NCBI RefSeq assembly: GCF_001658025.2
Contig: NZ_CP014007.2
Coordinates: forward strand, 4,712,001 to 4,776,000
DNA from: Kosakonia oryzae
Lineage (GTDB): Bacteria; Pseudomonadota; Gammaproteobacteria; Enterobacterales; Enterobacteriaceae
Reading direction: 5' to 3'
DNA length: 64,000 nt
Shown here piece by piece: positions 8,688 to 18,140 of the stretch. The notes below the pieces were generated by a model. The model had not been told where the DNA came from, did no database searches, and saw nothing but the letters and a program-made list of their open reading frames with translations. The number at the start of each line of letters is the position of its first letter. Within the stretch, counting starts at the first letter, position 1. Both the position numbers and the translations under genes were made by a program.

Positions 8688-10601
8688 TCAGAACGATTCC
8701 CAGTCAGCCCCGTTGCCTGTTGACGTTGCGGGCCGCAGGCTAACCTTGCCGCGAGCCGCTGCGGGCGCGAGTTTCGGCTTCGCGGTCTCAGAACTCAACT
8801 TGAACACGGAAACCAGTTGAGTGAGCTGTTCAGCCTGTTGTTCCAGGGATAATGAGGCCGCCGACGACTCCTGAACCAGCGCCGCATTCTGCTGGGTTGT
8901 TGAATCCAGCTCCGTGACGGCTTTACCAATCTGATCAATACCTCTGCTCTGCTCTTCTGAGGCGCTTGAAATTTCATTCATGATCCCACTCACGTTAGTG
9001 ACTGAGGATACAATCTGCTCCATGGTCGTACCGGCTTTATTCGCCATTTCTGAACCGGTCGTCACGCGTTGCACGGACTCTTTTATCAGCCCTTCGATCT
9101 CTTTAGCGGCGTTAGCACTGCGTTGCGCCAGGTTTCTTACTTCGCCCGCCACCACCGCAAATCCACGCCCTTGTTCACCTGCGCGTGCCGCCTCAACAGC
9201 AGCGTTAAGCGCAAGGATATTGGTCTGGAAAGAAATACCATTTATTACGCTGATAATATCCGTGATCTTGTTGGAGCTTTCAGTGATGGTTTCCATCGTG
9301 CTGACGACGTCCCAGACAATTTTCCCACCGGAACGCGCATGCTCTGCCGCCACTCCAGCGAGCTGGCTGGCTTCACGCGCATTGTCTGCGTTGCGCTTAA
9401 CCGTTGAGGTCAGCTCTTCCATGCTTGCCGCCGTTTCAACCACCGCAGCAGACTGCTCTTCCGTGCGGGAAGCCAGGTCAATATTGCCTGCCGAAATGTC
9501 CGACGATGCATTCGCCACATGAATTACCGACTCTTTAATTTGGGTGATCATGTCGCGCAGTCTGTCATTCATCATGCCCATTGCCTGCGTCAGGCGGCCC
9601 AGTTCATCGGTTGACTGCGGCTCAATGATGGCGGTCAGGTCACCACCGGCAATACGTTCTGCCAACGTCAAATTGTGTTTTATCTGGCGCGTCATCTGCC
9701 GGGTAAGCAGCCAGGCGACCAGTAACCCCGTCAGCACGGCGCAAATGGCAACGATGCCCATAATAATCATGACCCGCTGAATAATATCGATATTCTTCTG
9801 AGTCTGGCCAGTCACCAAATCTGCAGTGATGGTATTGATTTTTTCTGCCACGCCGGTGAGTTCTGTAGCGGCTTTCTGCGACTCCTGCAGAGCATTAACA
9901 TAGGAGGCAACGTTATCCTGCATGCCGTTAAGAAATGCCTGCGCCATCGCTTTATCTTCCGCATTAAGGCTCAGGTTTTCTGAATGGACGATCTTCGACG
10001 CGGCATCGGATTGTGCCTTGAAAACATCTACCCCCTGCTTACCTGCCGATGACTGGATTTCATAAGCGGCCGCCCATACGTTATTGAGGCGATTGAGTAA
10101 CGCTACTTCATCTTTTGACGTATTTTCTTGCTGCTCTAAGCGGGTACTGAATTTATCCAGCAAGGTTTTCAGCTCGGGAGAGGTCAACCCCTGCGCTTTC
10201 CCGACAGTCACTTGTTCCAGTTTAACGAAGGTGTCGCGGTGGCTGGCATAGTCCGGAATAGTACTGCGCAATTCTTCAAACAAAACGCGGGCATCGCTGT
10301 CCCAGGTAAAGTCGAGGCCAGTAATTGCTTTTTGATCCATCTTTTCAATGGCGACTTTATTCGCCTGAAGTGATTTTTCATCATGGTTCAGTTGATAAGT
10401 CAAACGGTTACGTCGTGCAGTATTAAGCTCCGTGCTGATTTCATTGATTAATTTACCCTTTAAGGCATGGTCACGGATATTGCCAGACTGCTGTATGCTG
10501 ATGAGTGACGACAGCACAATAATAACAATTAAAACTGCAAACCCGCCAAACAGCTTAGCAGCCACAGGCAGGTTTTTTATTGACGGTAACAGCTTTGACA
10601 T
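8688..10601 (-). CDS. Methyl-accepting chemotaxis protein with large helical periplasmic domain
   Basis: This is a 637-residue chemoreceptor. TM1 lies at about residues 15-37 and TM2 at about 275-298. A roughly 235-residue all-helical periplasmic domain lies between them, longer than the four-helix bundle of Tsr/Tar and similar in size to a helical bimodular domain. A HAMP domain follows, then the cytoplasmic signalling hairpin with the tip [20 protein letters not shown]. The last five residues, DWESF, match the NWETF-type pentapeptide that tethers CheR and CheB. The ligand is unknown. A sigma-28 promoter lies upstream. Confidence 0.95.
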   Translation of the reverse strand: MSKLLPSIKNLPVAAKLFGGFAVLIVIIVLSSLISIQQSGNIRDHALKGKLINEISTELNTARRNRLTYQLNHDEKSLQANKVAIEKMDQKAITGLDFTWDSDARVLFEELRSTIPDYASHRDTFVKLEQVTVGKAQGLTSPELKTLLDKFSTRLEQQENTSKDEVALLNRLNNVWAAAYEIQSSAGKQGVDVFKAQSDAASKIVHSENLSLNAEDKAMAQAFLNGMQDNVASYVNALQESQKAATELTGVAEKINTITADLVTGQTQKNIDIIQRVMIIMGIVAICAVLTGLLVAWLLTRQMTRQIKHNLTLAERIAGGDLTAIIEPQSTDELGRLTQAMGMMNDRLRDMITQIKESVIHVANASSDISAGNIDLASRTEEQSAAVVETAASMEELTSTVKRNADNAREASQLAGVAAEHARSGGKIVWDVVSTMETITESSNKITDIISVINGISFQTNILALNAAVEAARAGEQGRGFAVVAGEVRNLAQRSANAAKEIEGLIKESVQRVTTGSEMANKAGTTMEQIVSSVTNVSGIMNEISSASEEQSRGIDQIGKAVTELDSTTQQNAALVQESSAASLSLEQQAEQLTQLVSVFKLSSETAKPKLAPAAARGKVSLRPATSTGNGADWESF

Positions 10602-11138
10602 AGAGGTATCCTCAGTAATCTTTCTTAATTTTCGAAAGATGGTTTCATTTTTACTTCATATCTGATCACAAATTTATTCACTTCTTTTTGAGGACGCAGG
10701 TGAAGTTGGCTATCTACTTACTTATCGTCAATTGCGCAATTTCTTTTAATAAAAAAACAGGAAAAGAGACCTACCAAAAATATATCTTAATAAAATGAAT
10801 GGCGTTGCATAAAATAATGTGGACAAGTCTACAGATTACTATGCGGTTATCGTGATAATGATGATCCCGCAAAGTTTTTATTTTTTTATTGCCATCGCCT
10901 GGCGTATAATATATTCACTTTTTGATTGATATTTTGCGTGACTGTTTAGCCTGTTATTAATTATGGTTGGGCACTGCCCGTGATGTCTGTTTACGATAAT
11001 ATACTGACCTGCTTCGCTATTTACCCGCCGGAACAGGCCACAACTTTTTTCAGCACTCACCATCGGCAACATTCATCGTGCCAGCAAGGAGCGAAAAGCA
11101 GGCATCCGTGATTTTCGCTCAGCAACAAAGGGCTATAC
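10602..11138. other. Intergenic region upstream of chemoreceptor
   Basis: About 540 bases lie between the chemoreceptor and the HxlR gene. The part near 10,722-10,748 carries the sigma-28 promoter listed separately, which leaves a leader of about 110-120 bases. The remainder shows only a 64-codon minus frame (10878-11072) with no recognisable features, which I do not call. Confidence 0.6.
10722..10748 (-). promoter_or_regulatory. Sigma-28 (FliA) promoter for chemoreceptor
   Basis: Reading the minus strand, TAAAAGAA (10748-10741), an 11-base spacer and GACGATAA (10729-10722) follow the FliA consensus TAAAGTTT-N11-GCCGATAA closely. Class 3 flagellar promoters normally drive chemoreceptor genes, which fits the gene at 8688-10601. 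Confidence 0.8.
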
Positions 11139-11465
11139 CTAAACCTCGCGTTTTTCTGCCCACTTCAGCATGGCATCGAGCGCAGGGCACAGCGCTTGCC
11201 CCCACTCGGTGAGCCGATATTCCACTTTCGGCGGCACCTGAGGATAGACCGTCCGCGACACGATTCCGTCGGCTTCAAGCTGTCGCAATTGCTGCGCCAG
11301 CATCTTCTGCGAAATAGCGGGGATCAGTTTTTCGAAATCGGAATAGCGCTGCACCTTTCCGTCGAAGAGATGAAAAAGAATAATTAATTTCCAGCGGCCT
11401 TCCAGCAATTGCAGGACTTGCTCCACGCCGCTTGCGGCAGATTCCGGGCTATATAACTTACTCAT
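11139..11465 (-). CDS. HxlR-family winged-helix regulator
   Basis: This is a 108-residue protein from the ATG at 11465. An upstream GTG at 11507 is possible but lacks a better ribosome site. It carries the HxlR core LLEGRWKLIILFHLF, SDFEKLIPAISQKMLAQQLR as recognition helix region, and a wing with VPPKVEYRLTEWG. Many HxlR regulators sense electrophiles or aldehydes through an N-terminal Cys, but no Cys occurs near the N-terminus here. It is divergent from an NTF2-like/SDR pair, its probable target, with a palindrome in between. Confidence 0.9.
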   Translation of the reverse strand: MSKLYSPESAASGVEQVLQLLEGRWKLIILFHLFDGKVQRYSDFEKLIPAISQKMLAQQLRQLEADGIVSRTVYPQVPPKVEYRLTEWGQALCPALDAMLKWAEKREV

Positions 11466-11523
11466 AATATAGTCACTCACTTTTTCGTGCGTACTTGTTA
11501 ATTTCACAGTCTATGTTGAAAAT

Positions 11524-11545
11524 TCCCGTACTGTAAATTACGGGA
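11524..11545. promoter_or_regulatory. Candidate HxlR operator palindrome
   Basis: TCCCGTA (11524-11530) and TACGGGA (11539-11545) form perfect 7-bp arms around 8 bases, inside the hxlR/NTF2 divergent promoter region and 10 bases before the ATG of the plus-strand gene. Position and symmetry suggest the regulator's binding site. Confidence 0.6.
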
Positions 11546-11555
11546 GTATAAAGCC

Positions 11556-11882
11556 ATGTCATTATCACTACCGCACGCTATTTCTACCTATTTCGCCATC
11601 AGCAATGGTGGTGATATCGCCAACATTAAACACTGTTTTACCGCAGACGCCGTCGTGACAGATGAAGGTAAAACTCATCAGGGACATGCGGCGATCGAGG
11701 CATGGCAACGTGCCGCGCAGGCTGCGTTTGACTACAGCGTTGAGCCGGTACAGCTTTTCACCGACGGCAACCGGGTGACGGTCATGTCGAACGTCGTCGG
11801 TAATTTTCCCGGCAGCCCGGTAGTGCTTAAGCATACTTTCGGCCTGGCCGGCGACAAGATCAACGCACTGGAGATTGTCTGA
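11556..11882 (+). CDS. SnoaL/NTF2-like small protein
   Basis: This 108-residue product has the SnoaL-like cone-fold pattern: an N-terminal helix ([20 protein letters not shown]), then [22 protein letters not shown] and three beta strands. Such proteins are small hydrolases, isomerases or ligand-binding partners, and the substrate is unknown. Its stop overlaps the start of the SDR gene by one base (TGATG), so the two are coupled and probably act in one detoxification or modification step controlled by the divergent HxlR regulator. Confidence 0.82.
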   Translation: MSLSLPHAISTYFAISNGGDIANIKHCFTADAVVTDEGKTHQGHAAIEAWQRAAQAAFDYSVEPVQLFTDGNRVTVMSNVVGNFPGSPVVLKHTFGLAGDKINALEIV

Positions 11883-12661
11883 TGTCATGGGGTCTTGATT
11901 TCCAGGGCACGCGCGTGCTGGTGACGGCGGGTACCAAAGGCGTTGGGAAAGCGGTTGTCGGGCTATTAAAACAACTGGGCGCCAGGGTGTTAACGACTGC
12001 ACGCCACGCTCCCGCGGAATGTCTCGCCGATGTCTTCGTAGCGGCAGACCTGACCACTGCCGACGGCTGTGCCTCCGTAGCGCAAGCCGTTCAGACGCAC
12101 CTGGGCGGTGTCGATGCCATCATCCATGTGGTGGGCGGTTCTACCGCACCCGCCGGTGGTTTTGCCGCGCTGGGCGAAGAGGAGTGGCAGCAGGAACTCA
12201 ACCTTAATCTGTTGCCAGCGGTACGCTTAGATCGTGCGCTGTTGCCAGGGATGCTGGCACAGGGTAGCGGCGTGATCATTCACGTCACCTCTATCCAGCG
12301 TGAATTGCCGTTGCCGGAATCAACCACCGGCTATGCAGCCGCCAAAGCGGCGCTCTCGGCATACAGCAAAAGCCTGTCGAAAGAGGTTTCACCGAAGGGG
12401 GTTCGGGTAGTGCGCGTGGCGCCCGGTTGGATCGAAACCGAAGCGGCGGTAGCGCTGGCGGAGCGGCTGGCGCAGCAGGCGGGAACGGATTATGAAGGCG
12501 GTAAGCAGATCATTATGAATGCGCTCGGGGGCATTCCGCTGGGGCGTCCGTCAAAGCCCATTGAGGTGGCGAATCTCATCGCTTTTCTCGCCTCATCACA
12601 TGCCGCCGCCATCACCGGTACCGAATATGTCATCGATGGCGGCACCATTCCGACGGTGTGA
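11882..12661 (+). CDS. Short-chain dehydrogenase/reductase (SDR)
   Basis: This is a 259-residue classical SDR. The cofactor loop reads [12 protein letters not shown] near residue 14. The active-site Ser region is [13 protein letters not shown], the catalytic YxxxK is YAAAK, and the C-terminus has the usual [10 protein letters not shown]. The enzyme uses NAD(P)H on an unknown carbonyl or alcohol. It is coupled to the NTF2-like gene upstream and likely induced through the HxlR regulator. An inverted repeat just downstream may end the transcript. Confidence 0.93.
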   Translation: MSWGLDFQGTRVLVTAGTKGVGKAVVGLLKQLGARVLTTARHAPAECLADVFVAADLTTADGCASVAQAVQTHLGGVDAIIHVVGGSTAPAGGFAALGEEEWQQELNLNLLPAVRLDRALLPGMLAQGSGVIIHVTSIQRELPLPESTTGYAAAKAALSAYSKSLSKEVSPKGVRVVRVAPGWIETEAAVALAERLAQQAGTDYEGGKQIIMNALGGIPLGRPSKPIEVANLIAFLASSHAAAITGTEYVIDGGTIPTV

Positions 12662-12668
12662 CCCGGTA

Positions 12669-12701
12669 TCGCAATGGGCGCGTAATGTGCGCCGATTGCG
12701 A
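12669..12701. terminator. Stem-loop between convergent SDR and GST genes
   Basis: The 13-base arms TCGCAATGGGCGC and GCGCCGATTGCGA pair with one mismatch around 7 bases. It lies between convergent genes but lacks a clear U-run, so termination is inferred from position. Confidence 0.5.
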
Positions 12702-12747
12702 TCGCTCATTTCTGGAAACCAGGTAACCGTCACTCATTAGCCAGCGT

Positions 12748-13353
12748 TTAAGATAAGGGATATTTTTTAAACGCTGGCAGCGCTTCACATGATTCAGCAA
12801 GCGACCGAATGTTTTTAAAATTATCTGCCGTAACTACCCCTGGGATCATGAACTGAATAAATGACCACACCACCGTGCTGGTTACCGCGACCTGGTCAGG
12901 ACGAGTCGCGATAGCGCGGCCATCAAGCAGAGTATCCCATTCATGGCATGCGGCGAGCAGTTGCCGGGTAATGCGCTCAACCCACGGCTGATGTTGTTTT
13001 TCTTCTGGTCTGAGTTTGTGCTCATAAATATTTTGTACCGCTTTTTCGCAGGCTGCGAGAATAACCCCCAAAATCTGCAGATCTTTTGCCAGAGCGTCAG
13101 CATTGTCGGGCAAAAGTTTGTGCCTGGCTTCAGACAGCGCTTCAAAATAATAAAGAATGAGCGTTGAATCCATCAACTGCACACCGCTATCCAGTATGAC
13201 CGTCGGGGCTTTGACTACCGGGTTAATGCGTGAAAACTCTTCGAATGTGCTAAATACCGAGAGCGGCATGCTATTGAATTCAATGCCATAGAGTTCCAGG
13301 GATATCGCAACACGCCTTACGTAAGGCGAATCCATCATACCAATGAGTTTCAT
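12748..13353 (-). CDS. Glutathione S-transferase family protein
   Basis: This is a 201-residue cytosolic GST. The N-terminal thioredoxin-like domain starts MKLIGMMDSPYVRRVAISLE and includes VVKAPTVILDSG, with the cis-Pro before the glutathione-binding turn. The acidic step (QLMDSTLILYYFE) precedes the all-helical C-terminal domain. It conjugates or reduces electrophiles with glutathione, and the substrate is unknown. It is monocistronic and convergent with the SDR gene. Confidence 0.9.
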   Translation of the reverse strand: MKLIGMMDSPYVRRVAISLELYGIEFNSMPLSVFSTFEEFSRINPVVKAPTVILDSGVQLMDSTLILYYFEALSEARHKLLPDNADALAKDLQILGVILAACEKAVQNIYEHKLRPEEKQHQPWVERITRQLLAACHEWDTLLDGRAIATRPDQVAVTSTVVWSFIQFMIPGVVTADNFKNIRSLAESCEALPAFKKYPLS

Positions 13354-13840
13354 CGTTATTCCTGTTTGCTATACAACTGTCATTAATCGATTACCTGTCA
13401 GCACCAGGTGATTCGGCAGTAAGGATCTCCGGCGGTTGTGCGCGAGAAGCCTAAATAACCGCGTTAGTGCTGACACCCTGTACTTCTGGAAATGGCAAAA
13501 CCCTACCGACAACAGGATAACTCCCCTCTTTTATCGTGGCAGTGGTAATAAACGTCACGTTGGCACAGTAACTAATTCAAAAATATTAAACATGAACGTC
13601 ATAAAATTCGAACTTTAACGCCAGACATCAATTCCGGTTAGTTTTACCCTCTTGCAGCCAGCGCCTTCTCTGGGTTTTCGCATTCCTTCGCTCATGCTTT
13701 TTCATGTTTTCCCCCGCAAAAACACCCCTATTATTGTCTTGACATAGGCTTACGTTCAATCCAGCAATATTAAGTTTTGTTTGATAATGATAATATTTAT
13801 CAGAATCATTACCATAAATTACCAATATTCAGGGTTGACG
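13354..13840. other. Intergenic region upstream of TonB receptor
   Basis: Nearly 490 bases lie between the GST start and the receptor start. The right end holds a strong Fur box (listed). Two short frames (13436-13618 plus, 13628-13825 minus) show no family features; the second overlaps the Fur box and is rejected. Confidence 0.6.
13783..13801. promoter_or_regulatory. Fur box for TonB receptor
   Basis: The 19 bases from 13783 match the Fur consensus GATAATGATAATCATTATC at 17 positions, and a further hexamer-like ATCATTACC extends to 13813. It lies about 40 bases before the receptor ATG, so iron repression is expected. Confidence 0.85.
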
Positions 13841-15907
13841 ATGAGACGCACAAAAATTGCCGCAGCAGTGGCCATGCTCATGGCCGGTAAATGCAGTTAT
13901 GCAGCAGAACAAACCATAACGGTGTCAGGGAATATTCTTGGCGATTCACGCGCAGAAGAAGTGAAAACCTGGGCCGGGAGCCGCACCGTTATCAGCAACG
14001 ATCAATTGGAAAAAGGGGCCAATCGCACCCTTGATGATGCGTTACAGCGTGTGCCAGGGGTCAAGATACAGGATGAAACCGGTACAGGCGTGCTTCCGCA
14101 AATTGCGGTCCGAGGTTTGTACGACAGCCGCAGCGGCCGCGCACAAATTCTTGAGGACGGAATTCCGCTGGTGCTTGCACCTTACGGTCAGGAAGGAATG
14201 TCACTGTTTCCTGTAACATTTTCGACCATTGATCGCATTGACGTGGTTCGCGGTGGCGCGGCGGTACAATATGGCCCGAATAACGTTGGTGGCGTCATCA
14301 ACCTGATCAGTAAACCCATTCCGCTGAAATGGGAAAATGAGATTGCCGAGCGCGCCACGTTTTACGGTAAGGGACACAATCTTTGGGATACCTACCTTCG
14401 CACCGGCGGCATGCTGAATGATGACTTCGGGCTGCAGGTCGAAGCTAACCAGGTAAAAGGTAGTTCGTTCCGCGAGCATAGCGACAGCAAAGTTCAGAAC
14501 TTCCGCGTACGCGGCCTGTGGAACATCAACGAAGACACCACCTTAAATCTCTCCTACCAATACTACGATGCACACGCCGATCTGGCGGGTGCCCTTTCGA
14601 CCGCAGACTATAATCGCGATCGTCGTCAAAGCACCCGTCCATGGGATGATTACGACGGTCACACCAAGCGTTATAGCGCAGTTTATAACCAGCAGCTCGG
14701 TTCACTGGGTTTTATTGATAACGCAGAATTTAACTGGATGTTCTTTGGTCATGAGTCGGATCGTGATTTCCACGTCGGCATGAGTAAAGTCGCCGGGCAA
14801 AACTTCAACCCGGCCTTACCTGCCGATATCGTGCAAAACTCGCCGCGTAGTTTCAGGGTCTGGGGGACTGAACCGCGTATCAGCATGGATATCAACGGCG
14901 ATAATGTGAACCAGCAATGGATTGTGGGTGGGCGCTTTGTCAGTGAAAAAATCGATTACCAGGTACGTCAGCGCACGCTGGCTACAGGCGTGACAGCGGT
15001 AACGCGTGACTGGGACTTTGATAATAATGCCTGGGCAGGTTATATCAGCAATGCCGTCAAACTGTTCAATGACACGCTGACCATTACGCCGGGTATGCGC
15101 TATGAGAACATCAGCGAAAAATACACCGATAAAAAAACGGGCCAGCGCACCTCCACGCCGGACACGCAGTGGCTTCCCGGCCTGACGGTAGGTTACCAGC
15201 TTACCTCGCAGTGGTTCCTGTATGCAGATATGCAGAAAAGCCTGCGTCCGGCACAGGCTACGCAAATCGTGAAAGGCGGCGACGTCAGCTCTGAACTGGC
15301 ATGGAACTACGAGAGTGGCGTACGTTACAAACCAACCGAGAATGTCAGCCTTCATGCCGGTCTGTATCGCATTGATTATAAAGACCAGATCTCCTACGAC
15401 AGCGTATCTGATAGCTATCTCAACATCGGACGCACCCGCCATCAGGGCGTTGAGCTGGAAGGGTTCTGGAGCCCGCAAGCCATTGAAGGCCTCAAATTGC
15501 ATGCAGGATATGCTTACCTGCAAGCGGAACAGCGTAACGGCGTGAACCGTGGTAAAGAAGTGCCGTATGCCTCGCGCACGCAACTGACGCTGGATGGAAG
15601 CTATGACTGGCGTGAAACCACCTTCTCGCTGGCGGGCTACTACTTCAGTAAATCCTATGCGGATGCAGCGAATACCGTTTCGGAGAACAGCACCGGTTCC
15701 GTTGGTCAAATGCCGTCTTACTGGGTATGGAATGCTCAAGTGAGCCGCGATCTGTTTAAGTCGGGCAGTACTGTGCTGAACGGCTATGTCGGAATTAACA
15801 ATATTTTCAATCGTGACTACTGGTTCCGCGGTATTGATACCAGCCCGTGGGGGCGTCAGCCAGCGCCGGGACGTTCAGTCACTGCGGGCGTTAGCCTGAA
15901 GTTCTGA
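13841..15907 (+). CDS. TonB-dependent ferric-siderophore receptor (PvuA/FecA-like)
   Basis: This 688-residue protein counts from the ATG at 13841, which has a signal peptide (MRRTKIAAAVAMLMAGKCSY, cleavage after AA) and an AGGG site. An upstream in-frame start at 13781 falls inside the Fur box. The mature N-terminus carries a TonB-box-like QTITVSG and then the plug (RTLDDALQRVPGVKI, PQIAVRGL, IDVVRGGAAVQYGPN). A 22-strand barrel follows, ending in a terminal aromatic residue (SLKF). It lacks the FecA N-terminal signalling domain. It probably imports the ferric siderophore made by the operon at 17340-25086. It is convergent with the binding-protein gene. Confidence 0.93.
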   Translation: MRRTKIAAAVAMLMAGKCSYAAEQTITVSGNILGDSRAEEVKTWAGSRTVISNDQLEKGANRTLDDALQRVPGVKIQDETGTGVLPQIAVRGLYDSRSGRAQILEDGIPLVLAPYGQEGMSLFPVTFSTIDRIDVVRGGAAVQYGPNNVGGVINLISKPIPLKWENEIAERATFYGKGHNLWDTYLRTGGMLNDDFGLQVEANQVKGSSFREHSDSKVQNFRVRGLWNINEDTTLNLSYQYYDAHADLAGALSTADYNRDRRQSTRPWDDYDGHTKRYSAVYNQQLGSLGFIDNAEFNWMFFGHESDRDFHVGMSKVAGQNFNPALPADIVQNSPRSFRVWGTEPRISMDINGDNVNQQWIVGGRFVSEKIDYQVRQRTLATGVTAVTRDWDFDNNAWAGYISNAVKLFNDTLTITPGMRYENISEKYTDKKTGQRTSTPDTQWLPGLTVGYQLTSQWFLYADMQKSLRPAQATQIVKGGDVSSELAWNYESGVRYKPTENVSLHAGLYRIDYKDQISYDSVSDSYLNIGRTRHQGVELEGFWSPQAIEGLKLHAGYAYLQAEQRNGVNRGKEVPYASRTQLTLDGSYDWRETTFSLAGYYFSKSYADAANTVSENSTGSVGQMPSYWVWNAQVSRDLFKSGSTVLNGYVGINNIFNRDYWFRGIDTSPWGRQPAPGRSVTAGVSLKF

Positions 15908-15913
15908 TAGTAA

Positions 15914-15945
15914 AAAGAAGCCCGTCACGTTGAACGGGCTTCTTT
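15914..15945. terminator. Bidirectional intrinsic terminator
   Basis: A perfect 12-bp stem, AAAGAAGCCCGT (15914-15925) with ACGGGCTTCTTT (15934-15945), has an 8-base loop, A residues on the left and T residues on the right. It serves both the receptor and the convergent binding-protein gene. Confidence 0.88.
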
Positions 15946-15947
15946 CA

Positions 15948-17066
15948 TTAAGGCTGGACGTAAAACAACCCGCTGTAAGGAATGCCGACAAAGTCGCGGT
16001 ATAACGATGCTAAATCGGCCTGCGGATCGACATCGTCAAACTGCTGGGGATGGAAAAGTTTAGCCATGGCTTCCAGTGCCACAACGTTGAAAGGGCTGTC
16101 GTAGAATTGGTGATAGATGGCCATTACCTGCTTGCCCTTCGCCACGGGCAATACACTCACCCCTTCTCGCTGCATCAGCTTCTGCAGCTTCGGTAAGGTA
16201 CTGGCGCGGCTGGCTTCATATCCCAGCGGCACTGCCAGCGAAGAACTCCCGCGCTGGCTCCAGTCGGCGCCACTCATTAAATAAATGTCGGGGCGCACCG
16301 CAATCAGCAATTCGGCGCTAATATCGGCTCCCTGAGGGGGCACTTTGTCCGCCATCAGATTGCGGCCACCGGCTTCAGGAATGAACTGGCCAAAACTGTT
16401 GCGACCAAATACGGTACAGCAGTTCATGCCCGTCATACCGGCATGGTTTTCAAACACAACGCCAGGCCACGCTTCTCGGGGGATTTTTGCCACTCGCTGA
16501 CGGGTACGATCCAATAATTGATTCCAACGCTGAATGAAGCGCCCGGCATTCTCCTGTTCGGCTGTCACCTCCCCCAATAGCCGCATACTCTCCGGTGTAT
16601 GGGTTAAGGGTTGCTGGCGAAAATCGATAAACACCACCGGAATTCCGCTTTTCTCCAGTAATGCCAGCGTCCCTTCACTTTCGAGCTTCTTCAGGATCCC
16701 CGTATCGAAAACAATCAGATCCGGTTTTAGCATCGTGGCTTGTTCAACGTTAAAGCTGCTCCGGTAAGGGTTAATAAATACCGGTATGGAAGGCAGCGCT
16801 GGATAATGCCGGGTAAAAAAACGCCCCATATCCGGCGCCCGGGTTTGCAGCGAATCATCCCATCCGACAATCCCTTTAAGCGCATCGCCAGGATGCAGCA
16901 GGCTCATCGGTAACAACATTCGGCTGTCAGCGAGAATGATGCGCGTTGCGGGTGCGTTCAGCGTGACCTGGCGACCGGCAAGATCGGTCACGGTAACCGA
17001 TTGTGCCTGTGCCGCCCACGGCCACACTAAAGCGGTAAATATGATAATAAGCCACTGGCCTTTCAT
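15948..17066 (-). CDS. Periplasmic iron-siderophore binding protein (PvuB/FecB-like)
   Basis: This 372-residue protein has a Sec signal peptide ending AQAQS and the two-lobe binding-protein fold of FecB/BtuF type. Evidence is VTDLAGRQVTLNAPATRIIL at the mature N-terminus, KPDLIVFDTGIL in the first lobe, and a long linker helix (RFIQRWNQLLDRTRQRVAKI). It should carry a ferric siderophore or iron complex to an FecCD-type permease, but no permease or ATPase gene is nearby. Its start faces the siderophore operon across a shared regulatory region. It has no lipobox Cys, so it is soluble. Confidence 0.88.
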   Translation of the reverse strand: MKGQWLIIIFTALVWPWAAQAQSVTVTDLAGRQVTLNAPATRIILADSRMLLPMSLLHPGDALKGIVGWDDSLQTRAPDMGRFFTRHYPALPSIPVFINPYRSSFNVEQATMLKPDLIVFDTGILKKLESEGTLALLEKSGIPVVFIDFRQQPLTHTPESMRLLGEVTAEQENAGRFIQRWNQLLDRTRQRVAKIPREAWPGVVFENHAGMTGMNCCTVFGRNSFGQFIPEAGGRNLMADKVPPQGADISAELLIAVRPDIYLMSGADWSQRGSSSLAVPLGYEASRASTLPKLQKLMQREGVSVLPVAKGKQVMAIYHQFYDSPFNVVALEAMAKLFHPQQFDDVDPQADLASLYRDFVGIPYSGLFYVQP

Positions 17067-17174
17067 GTTGGCGATTTCCTTACTGAGCTTCCGCTAACTA
17101 AACCACACACATAAGTGTTTTTAATTTTTGCTGCCATCGACATGGCAACCCCAAACGGTCTTTTATTAAATATC

Positions 17175-17186
17175 TGATACGTATCA
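17175..17186. repeat. Perfect 12-bp palindrome in the siderophore divergent region
   Basis: TGATACGTATCA is a perfect palindrome midway between the divergent binding-protein and sbnG-like genes. It is not a Fur site and could bind another regulator. Confidence 0.45.
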
Positions 17187-17304
17187 AAAGCTTACACCAA
17201 AATCGCAATCAGACTACTTCGATTCAGCAACTATCACTTAGTGAATTTATTTAATGATCTTGTTTAAATCTTTTGAAAAGCACGAGTTCATTAGTAATGA
17301 TAAT

Positions 17305-17323
17305 GTAAATGATAAGCATTACC
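17305..17323. promoter_or_regulatory. Fur box for siderophore operon
   Basis: The 19 bases at 17305-17323 match the Fur consensus at 15 positions, and an overlapping GATAATG upstream (17299-17305) extends it. It lies only 16 bases before the first ATG, so bound Fur would block the promoter or initiation region. Confidence 0.8.
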
Positions 17324-17339
17324 AACATGGACTAGTTAT

Positions 17340-18107
17340 ATGATCTCGCTTGCACTACCAGGGGAACGCCGCAGGTCCAGCAATGGGCTATTTGGCATTC
17401 TCAACTCCGTTCCCCACCCGACCCTTGTTGAGATGATTGCCATTGCCGGGTATGACTTCGTGATACTCGATCTGGAACATCTTCCCCATAACGAAACGCT
17501 TCTTAGCCACTGTATTCAACTGGCGCAGCTCAACCACTGCACGCCATTGATACGCCTCACCTGTGACGACATTCCGCGCGCTGGCCGCCTGCTCGATATG
17601 GGAGCAGGCGGGATTGTACTATCACGGGCGGAAAGTGCGGAACAGGTTAACGCCCTGAAAAATGCGATGTTCTTTCCCCCCATTGGAACACGAGGTATCA
17701 CCGGCGGCAGCGTTACCGGCTTCGGTACTTTGCCCCTTGAGGATTATATCCGCCAGGTCAATGAGAAGTTATGGCTGGTGCCCATGATTGAAACGCCGGC
17801 CGGCATTGAGGCTATTGACGCCATAGTGCTTATCCCTCAGGTCACGATGGTTATGGAAGGTGCGCTTGACCTGGCAATGAGCATGCAACTTGGCCCACAG
17901 CCTACGCATCCTGAGGTTGAAGCGCTTATTCGCCAACTGGCTGCACGTTGCCAAGCCGCAGGGAAATCTTTTTGCGCCAACCCCCGCACCGCAGAGCAGC
18001 AGCAATACTGGCAACGCCAGGGCGTGGATAGCTGGCTGTGCGGCGAAGATCGCGGTTTTTTGTTTCGGGCGCTAAAGCAACGGCTTACTGACGTTCAGTC
18101 TCTTTAA
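17340..18107 (+). CDS. SbnG-like citrate synthase of HpcH/HpaI aldolase family
   Basis: This is a 255-residue protein of the HpcH/HpaI class II aldolase fold. Family marks are YDFVILDLEHLPHN near residue 38, FPPIGTRGITGG, MIETPAGIEAID near residue 145 and the metal site EGALDLAMSMQL near 180. In the staphyloferrin B locus the family member SbnG is a metal-dependent citrate synthase using oxaloacetate and acetyl-CoA. Here it heads an operon of citrate-using siderophore synthetases, so the same role is inferred. A plain pyruvate aldolase cannot be excluded from sequence. The next gene starts 33 bases downstream. Confidence 0.8.
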   Translation: MISLALPGERRRSSNGLFGILNSVPHPTLVEMIAIAGYDFVILDLEHLPHNETLLSHCIQLAQLNHCTPLIRLTCDDIPRAGRLLDMGAGGIVLSRAESAEQVNALKNAMFFPPIGTRGITGGSVTGFGTLPLEDYIRQVNEKLWLVPMIETPAGIEAIDAIVLIPQVTMVMEGALDLAMSMQLGPQPTHPEVEALIRQLAARCQAAGKSFCANPRTAEQQQYWQRQGVDSWLCGEDRGFLFRALKQRLTDVQSL

Positions 18108-18140
18108 CCTTTCCTACTCAACACCCAAACAGGTATACAC

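Noticed and set aside
13781-13840. Upstream start for the TonB receptor
   Set aside because: The extension would be encoded by the Fur box itself and hides the signal peptide, so the ATG at 13841 is used.
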